64,000 nt of DNA, from NCBI GenBank assembly GCA_029204225.1, contig CM055097.1, forward strand, positions 10,920,230 through 10,984,229, in the 5' to 3' direction. The stretch's first letter is position 1. Each line of letters opens with the position of its first letter. The notes beneath the pieces were generated by a model. It did no database searches. It worked only from the letters and a program-made list of their open reading frames with translations, and was not told the origin of the DNA. This stretch comes from Diphasiastrum complanatum. Lineage: Eukaryota; Streptophyta; Lycopodiopsida; Lycopodiales; Lycopodiaceae. The position numbers and the translations under genes are program-made. Below are positions 58,490-64,000 of the stretch, one piece after another.

Positions 58490-58800
58490 TTTCCTAGCAT
58501 AGCTTCAGCGCTGATAAATCAGTGTCCCTCTCTGATTTTCGAGTGTAGATCAGTGTAATCTGAGCGGAAATTCAAGGGGAAAGGAAGAGCAGATCCATCG
58601 CTGTATAGTTGTCCCTCAATTCTGAAATTTGTATCAAGTTTTGAGTGGATTAGAGTAAGTTCTGATCTGAAAAAGAGTAGTAGGGTCAGCGCTGGACAGG
58701 GAAGAGAAAGGGTGTAATTTCATCCCTGTTTTTTGAGATTTCTCAGGAGTTTGAGCCTCAAACTTGCTTGCCACAGATCAGCGACCCACCAGCTGAGGCT
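58490..58800 (+). repeat. chromovirus-2 leader array, period about 91 nt
   Basis: CAGCGCTG at 58506, CATCGCTG at 58596, CAGCGCTG at 58687 and CAGCGAC at 58779, spaced 90, 91 and 92 nt. The phase and order are the same as in chromovirus-1, although the sequence in between differs a great deal. Confidence 0.7.
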
Positions 58801-59201
58801 AAATCAGAGAATCAAGCGGGCTTTTGAGCCTTAAATTGGACAATTCGGGCCAGACAGGTTGCTGTCCAATCTGCGAGGGCAGGGACATCAAAATTATGGA
58901 TTTTTTCTTGCATATTTCCGGGTTTTACTTGGTTTGTTGGAGCCCCACATCTGAAATCAGATCAACGAGCTACTTTACTCAAGAACCGGGAAGTTTGGCG
59001 CCGTTACGGAGCTTCAAACTGGGATTGAAATTTTGGGTCTGAAATTTTGGGTAAAAGAGCTGAGAGGGTTCCTCTGCGTATTTTTTTTGGAAGTACAGTC
59101 CTCAGAAACAGCTAAGTCTTCTTTCCCTCTTTGTACAGTTGTAAATTAGTCTTTTTGACTTTTTTTTCAGAAGTTAAGGTACCTCTCTTTCGGTTCTGAA
59201 A

Positions 59202-62200
59202 ATGATCACTCCTCAGGGACCTATTCAACCCCCGGAGAGAGGCATCGACGAACTTGAAACAGAAGCCTTGGCTTTCAGTAAAGGGAAAGAACCAATGGAA
59301 ATGGAAGAACAGGAACAGTTCACCGAAGAACTCGACGAATTGGTTACCAAGGAGCAGTTTCTCCACTTGGTAACAGAAGTGGATGAACGGAAGTTGGCAT
59401 TAGCCAATTTTAAGTCCAGTGTGGACGACTTGTTCACTGAACTCAAAGGCTTGATTTTGAGTTCCGCAAAAGGAAGCCTTCCCTCCACTTCTCAGTTGTC
59501 CCCTTCTCCACTTCCATCAGTTTCGGGTGAGCCTACGCGGTCTCACCCCAGTGTTTTTAAAGATTTCAAGCCTCCTACTTTTATTGGGGAAGAGAAGGAT
59601 AAAAATGCAGACATTCTACAAACCTTCCTCAGCAAATGGAAGAACATTCATGCTCTTAAACAGACCCCTGACCATTTGCAAGCAAATGAGGCCAGTCTTT
59701 CCCTAGAGCCCATGGCCTATAAGTGGTGGTTAAATCTCTAGGAGACTGGGCAGACTCCTCGGTCATGGAAGGCCTTTGAAGAAGCCTTCCTAAGAGAATT
59801 CCTACCTGAAAATGAACTTGATAGAGCCTGGGAAGCCTGGGAAAAAAAAAACAGTAATGGACAAGTCCCTAATACAATATATCTCACAGTATCGAGAAGC
59901 AATTTTAAAAATTAAAATATGCATGATTATCAAAAAATCAGGGGATTTGTCCTTGGCCTCAAGGATGAATATAAAGTAGAGGTCCGGAGAAACTCGCCTA
60001 CTACCCTAGAGCAAGCTCTCAGATATGCTCAAATCTATGATGATTCAGTGGGTAGGAAGAGGGCGAGACAGCAGCCCCTTTCTGAGCAGCCTCCTCATAA
60101 AGACTTTCAATTTAAGAAGAAATTTTTAAAAAGAAAGAAAATAGATAAAATTAAAAGTGAAGCTCCTCAGAAACGCCCTTCACTCATACAGCCCTTAAAA
60201 CCAGAAGATTTTGAGAAAGCCAAACAAAAACATTTGTGCTTTGTATGTATGGGCAAGGGACACAGTCAAACAGTGTCCCAAGGGGCCTTTCACCAAGAAA
60301 GATAAAAAAGATAAGAAACAAGTTCATCTTGTTCAGACTGTAAGTTTCCCCAGTGACTCGGCAGCTTCCGAGATCAAAGTGTATCATGAAGACCATGAAC
60401 ACTGTTGCCAGCTAACCTCTGCAATGCTAGCAAGACCCTTCAGCTTTGGGCCGCATGACCTAGTACGTATGCATGGGAAAGTTGGTAACCAGTCAGTTAG
60501 AGTTATGGTTGATGATGGGGCAACCCATAATTTCATCAACTACACCCTGGTTAAAAAACTTAAATTTCCAGAGGTACCTAGTCAGCATAGGTATGTTAGT
60601 TTCACTAGCTAAGGGTGAAGATAAGAAAATTTGGGAAACTATGGTAAGTAACTTAAGTCTTGGTATTCAAGGGTACCAAGATGAAATAAACTTTCAGATA
60701 ATGCACCTAGATCGCACAGGCATTGTTCTCGGGAGAGATTGGCTCTACAGTTTAGGACCTTCCCTCCACAGAAACTATCAGGAGAACACTCTCAGCTTTC
60801 AGCATAAAGGCCAAGAAATCCAGTTGCATGGGGAGCATGATGTTCCCAACAGTCCTATGGTCTGCAGTTCAAAGCTTTGTCAGCTAATCGGAGACAGCGA
60901 CCATCAGGTATTCTTATGTGACTTTCAGTTTATTCCTGAAGTTTCTATTTCCAGTTCTTTAGAGCAGAAAATCAGTACATTAGAAACTTTATTGTCTAAA
61001 TTTTAAGATGTTTTTCCTAAAGATTTGCCACATGGTTTGGCACCTAGCAGAGAGGTAGATCATGTAATAAACCTAGTACCATGTACAACACCTGTTTCTA
61101 AACCTCTGTATCGGGTCAGCCGAACAGAGGATGAAGAAATAACTAGGCAGTTAACAGATTATCTTGGGAAAGGCCAAATTCAGACTAGTAGTTCACCATG
61201 GGCCTCACCAGTCCTTTTGGTGAAAAAGAAAGAGGGGTCTATGCGTCTTTGCATGGATTACAGAGCCCTCAATAAAGTCACAATTAAGAATAAATATCCT
61301 ATGCCTCGGGCAGACGAGTTGTTTGATCAACTCGACGAGGCTAAGTTTTTCAGTAAAATAGACCTCAGATCGGGATATCATCAACTCCGTATAAAGTCGG
61401 AAGATGTCCCGAAAACAGCTTTTAGGACTCATCATGGTCATTATGAGTTTAAGGTGATGCCATTTGGGCTCACAAATGCTCCAGCTACCTTTATGACCTT
61501 GATGAACAGTGTCCTCAGACCATACTTGGGTAAATTTGTAATCGTATTTTTAGATGACATCCTCGTCTACAACAAAACGAGGAAGGAGCATCTAAAACAC
61601 CTCAGAAAGGTGTTTCGACTGCTTAGAAAGCATAAGCTTTATGCTAAAGAATCCAAGTGTGAATTCTTCGTGGAAGAAGTAGCATATTTGGGTCCCATTA
61701 TCTCGGCAGATGGGATTAAAATGGACCCGAATAAGGTTAAAGCCATACTCAGTTGGCTGAGACCTCAGAATATTTTGGAACTTCAGATCTTTCTTGGTTT
61801 GGCGGGATATTACAGACGATTTGTCAAGGAATATGCTCAGATAGCAGTTCCCATGACAAATCTTCTTAAGGGAAAGGGAAAGGAGTTCATTTGGGTGTCC
61901 CACAGCAGGAGAGCTTTGATGCTCTCAAAACAGCCTTAGCTACAGCACCAGTTTTAAAGGTCGTCGACCCCAATCAGCCATTTGTGGTCGAAACAAATGC
62001 TAGCGACTTTGCAGTTGGTGCTGTGCTAACTCAGGGTGGACGACCAGTTACGTTCGAGAGTAAAAAACTCGAGCTAGCTCAGACTAGGTACAGTGCCTAT
62101 GAAAAGGAACTCTTTCTATAGTCCATGCCCTTAAGACTTGGAGGCATTATTTGTATGGTGCCAACTTTGAGGTCCTGACAATCCATGAAAGTCTCAGATA

Positions 62201-63655
62201 CCTTTGCAATCAACTTGATGATGATGAGTCCGAGTATACGTCAGGATTCTGAGCCTGTATTACCCAGGCAAACCCCAGTGGTTGAGGGTCAGTTGACTCA
62301 AGGATTCAAATGGAAACAGTATTCCATTGAGTACTTGCTCTATAGAGATAGAGTATGTGTCCCCAATTCAGAGGATTATAGGCAGCAGGTCCTATATGAG
62401 TGTCATGACAATCCTAGTGCGGGACACCCAGGCATACAAAAGACCTATGAGCTTCTTTGTAGGCAATTTTTCTTGCCCAGTATGAAAAAGGACGTCCAGT
62501 TGCCAGAAATGTCAAGTAAATAAAGCAAAGCGTTTAAAGGTAGGAGGATTGTTGCAGCCCTTAGATATACCAGCTAGTAAATGGGAGAGTATCTCCATGG
62601 ATTTTATAGTAGGCCTGCCTAAAACCCAAAAGGGTAATGACGCTATATGGGTCACAGTTGACCGTCTGTCCAAAATGGCTCACTTTATTCCAACCAAAAC
62701 AACCGTTACAGCTCCAGAGTTAGCGAGGTTGTTTGTAGACGGGCTATTTAAATTGTACGGTCTACCTTCCGGCATAGTCAGCGACCGGGACAGTAAATTT
62801 AATGGAAATTTTTGGAGGGCAGTATTCCATCATCTCCATACTAAACTTAATATGAGTACCACCGACCATCCTCAGACGGACGGTCAAACAGAGAGGGTAA
62901 ATCAGGTGCTGGAGGATATGCTTCGTGCATACGTCAGCAAGAAGCAAACTAATTGCGAGGAGTATCTCTCGATTTTAGAGTTTGCTTATAACAGTACCAA
63001 ACATCCAACTACGGGATACAGCCCATTTATGCTGATGTACGATTTTCAGCCACGCTCACCCACAGTTGTAGGGTTTAAACAAGAAAAAGTTGAAGCACCC
63101 AGAAACTTTTTAGAAGACCTAAACCAGATGATAGAACATGCTAAGCGTAGCATTAGGCAGTCCCAGGATCGAGCCAGGCATTATGCAGATCCACACAGAC
63201 GGGATGTGCAGTTCTCCACTGGTGAGAAAGTCTACTTGAGAGTCCCAGTTGACTCTAAAACCTTCAAATTAGGAGTGTGTGCTAAGTTGTCTCCTAGGTA
63301 TTGTGGTCCCTTTACCATCAGTAGGAGACTAGGCGAAATCACCTATGAACTAGAACTCTCACACAGTAGTAAGGTTCTTCCAGTCTTTCATGTAAGTCAA
63401 TTACGAAAAGCCTTAGCCAGATCAGAAAATCTGGTAGGGGACAGTGTTCTAGTTCTCCCATTGGATTCTCAACAACCTCCACATGAGCCAGAGGAGATTC
63501 TTAATAGTAGAGAGACGCAGACTCGTCACACTCTATACCGAGAATACCTGGTCAAGTGGAATGATCAGCCTGTTGAGAATGCCACTTGGGAAAGAGGCAG
63601 CGTCCTTCGCAAGATTTTTACAGACTTTGTCTTAGAGGACCAAGACTGTTCTTAA
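59202..63655 (+). pseudogene. chromovirus-2 gag-pol, many disruptions
   Basis: Homologous throughout to the chromovirus-1 polyprotein. Breaks seen: TAG at 59739; an A-run insertion near 59845 and an indel near 59918; a 2-base loss inside the zinc knuckle near 60265; a 1-base gain near 60597; TAA at 61003; losses near 61898 and 62115; a deletion of about 300 bp at about 62215, which removes the end of RNase H and the linker; and a short deletion near 62495 within the integrase finger. The integrase core and chromodomain (62549-63655) stay open. The protease motif is DDGATHNFI, as in chromovirus-1. Confidence 0.95.
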
Positions 63656-63666
63656 GGGGGAGGGAG
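63653..63666 (+). promoter_or_regulatory. Polypurine tract of chromovirus-2
   Basis: AAGGGGGAGGGAG, identical to chromovirus-1, directly before the 3' LTR. Confidence 0.9.
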
Positions 63667-64000
63667 TGTTACGAGCACGTGACCAGTGCCGAACCCTAGA
63701 GAACACAGAAGGTCAGATACCACAGTCAGGGTCGTGTCCAGCGTACATGACCAACAGGGCAAGACAGTGTGAGTAGTGTGCCCCAGCACGGTCCATAGCC
63801 ATGGCGGGCCTAACACAGTCTAGGGACCTTGTCAGCAGGACAGGGCCCCCAGTTGGGTCCCGACATGCAGTTGGCCACGTCAGTGCCACGTGGACAACAC
63901 TTGGCAGATGCATGCTACCAGTCCTCACACTGGGCTAGGAGGGGCTTACTCTATATCAGGGAGTAGGCAAGGTTGGGTGGATCAGTTAGTGTTTGCCCTA
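63667..64000 (+). repeat. chromovirus-2 3' LTR, cut by the window end
   Basis: 334 of about 357 bp. The right arm of the ACGT inverted repeat is mutated (ACGTGGACAAC). Confidence 0.95.

Larger units (their letters stand above)
57960..64000 (+). mobile_element. chromovirus-2, older copy of the chromovirus-1 family (3' end off window)
   Basis: The 5' LTR is 57960-58316, the primer site 58318-58330, and the 3' LTR 63667 to beyond 64000 (about 23 bp missing). The left flank CACTG (57955-57959) should be the target duplication. The two LTRs differ at about eight positions over 334 bp by eye, against one over 358 in chromovirus-1. The coding region has many breaks. Confidence 0.95.

Overview
This is nuclear DNA from a plant with a repeat-rich genome. 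The evidence is spliced exons of a plastid plastoquinone-pathway enzyme, Ty1/copia and Ty3/chromovirus LTR retrotransposons primed by initiator Met tRNA, plant L1-type LINEs and long (CT)n and (CA)n microsatellites. The very large, transposon-filled introns suit a large-genome seed plant (a gymnosperm is possible), but the sequence alone does not fix the species.

The one conventional host gene recognised is a homogentisate solanesyltransferase (HST, UbiA prenyltransferase) on the minus strand. Ten coding exons with GT..AG borders and matching phases run from 46666 down to a stop codon at 3130. The exon for the N-terminal transit peptide was not found and probably lies in or beyond the repeats to the right. 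About 1 kb of coding sequence is spread over 43.5 kb, mainly because of two giant introns: 16292-45214 (28.9 kb) and 3205-14647 (11.4 kb).

Layout. 1-1110: start of a BED zinc-finger reading frame (minus), CT/CA microsatellites and a CpG-rich palindrome cluster. 1111-3129: flank or 3' UTR. 3205-14647 (last HST intron): a Ty3-like element with Gag and protease remnants only (4891-8395), a minus-strand chromovirus fragment (8900-10700), a 283-bp tandem duplication, and a LINE with ORF1 and endonuclease only (12046-13860). 14648-16291: five HST exons. 16292-45214 (giant intron): decayed copia-1; LINE-1, split by young chromovirus-1 (22509-28725, TSD GCACC); LINE-2 and LINE-3; chromovirus A, split by decayed copia-2 (32031-34588) and by young, fully open copia-3 (36280-42437, TSD GCTAT); LINE-5 and LINE-6. 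45215-46666: four HST exons. 46667-64000: ORF1-only LINE-7, decayed copia-5, LINE-8, and minus-strand chromovirus B, split by chromovirus-2 (57960 to beyond the window end).

The most interesting signals are: a conserved 3'-terminal hairpin in the LINEs, with compensatory base changes, followed by a microsatellite instead of poly(A); four-unit leader arrays in two different Ty3-type elements (period about 91 nt and about 79 nt), each unit marked by a CAGC-core motif; two unrelated LTR elements inserted 10 bp apart at the same RNase H site in two copies of one chromovirus family; an internal inversion in copia-2; and the transposon-inflated HST gene, which still looks intact.
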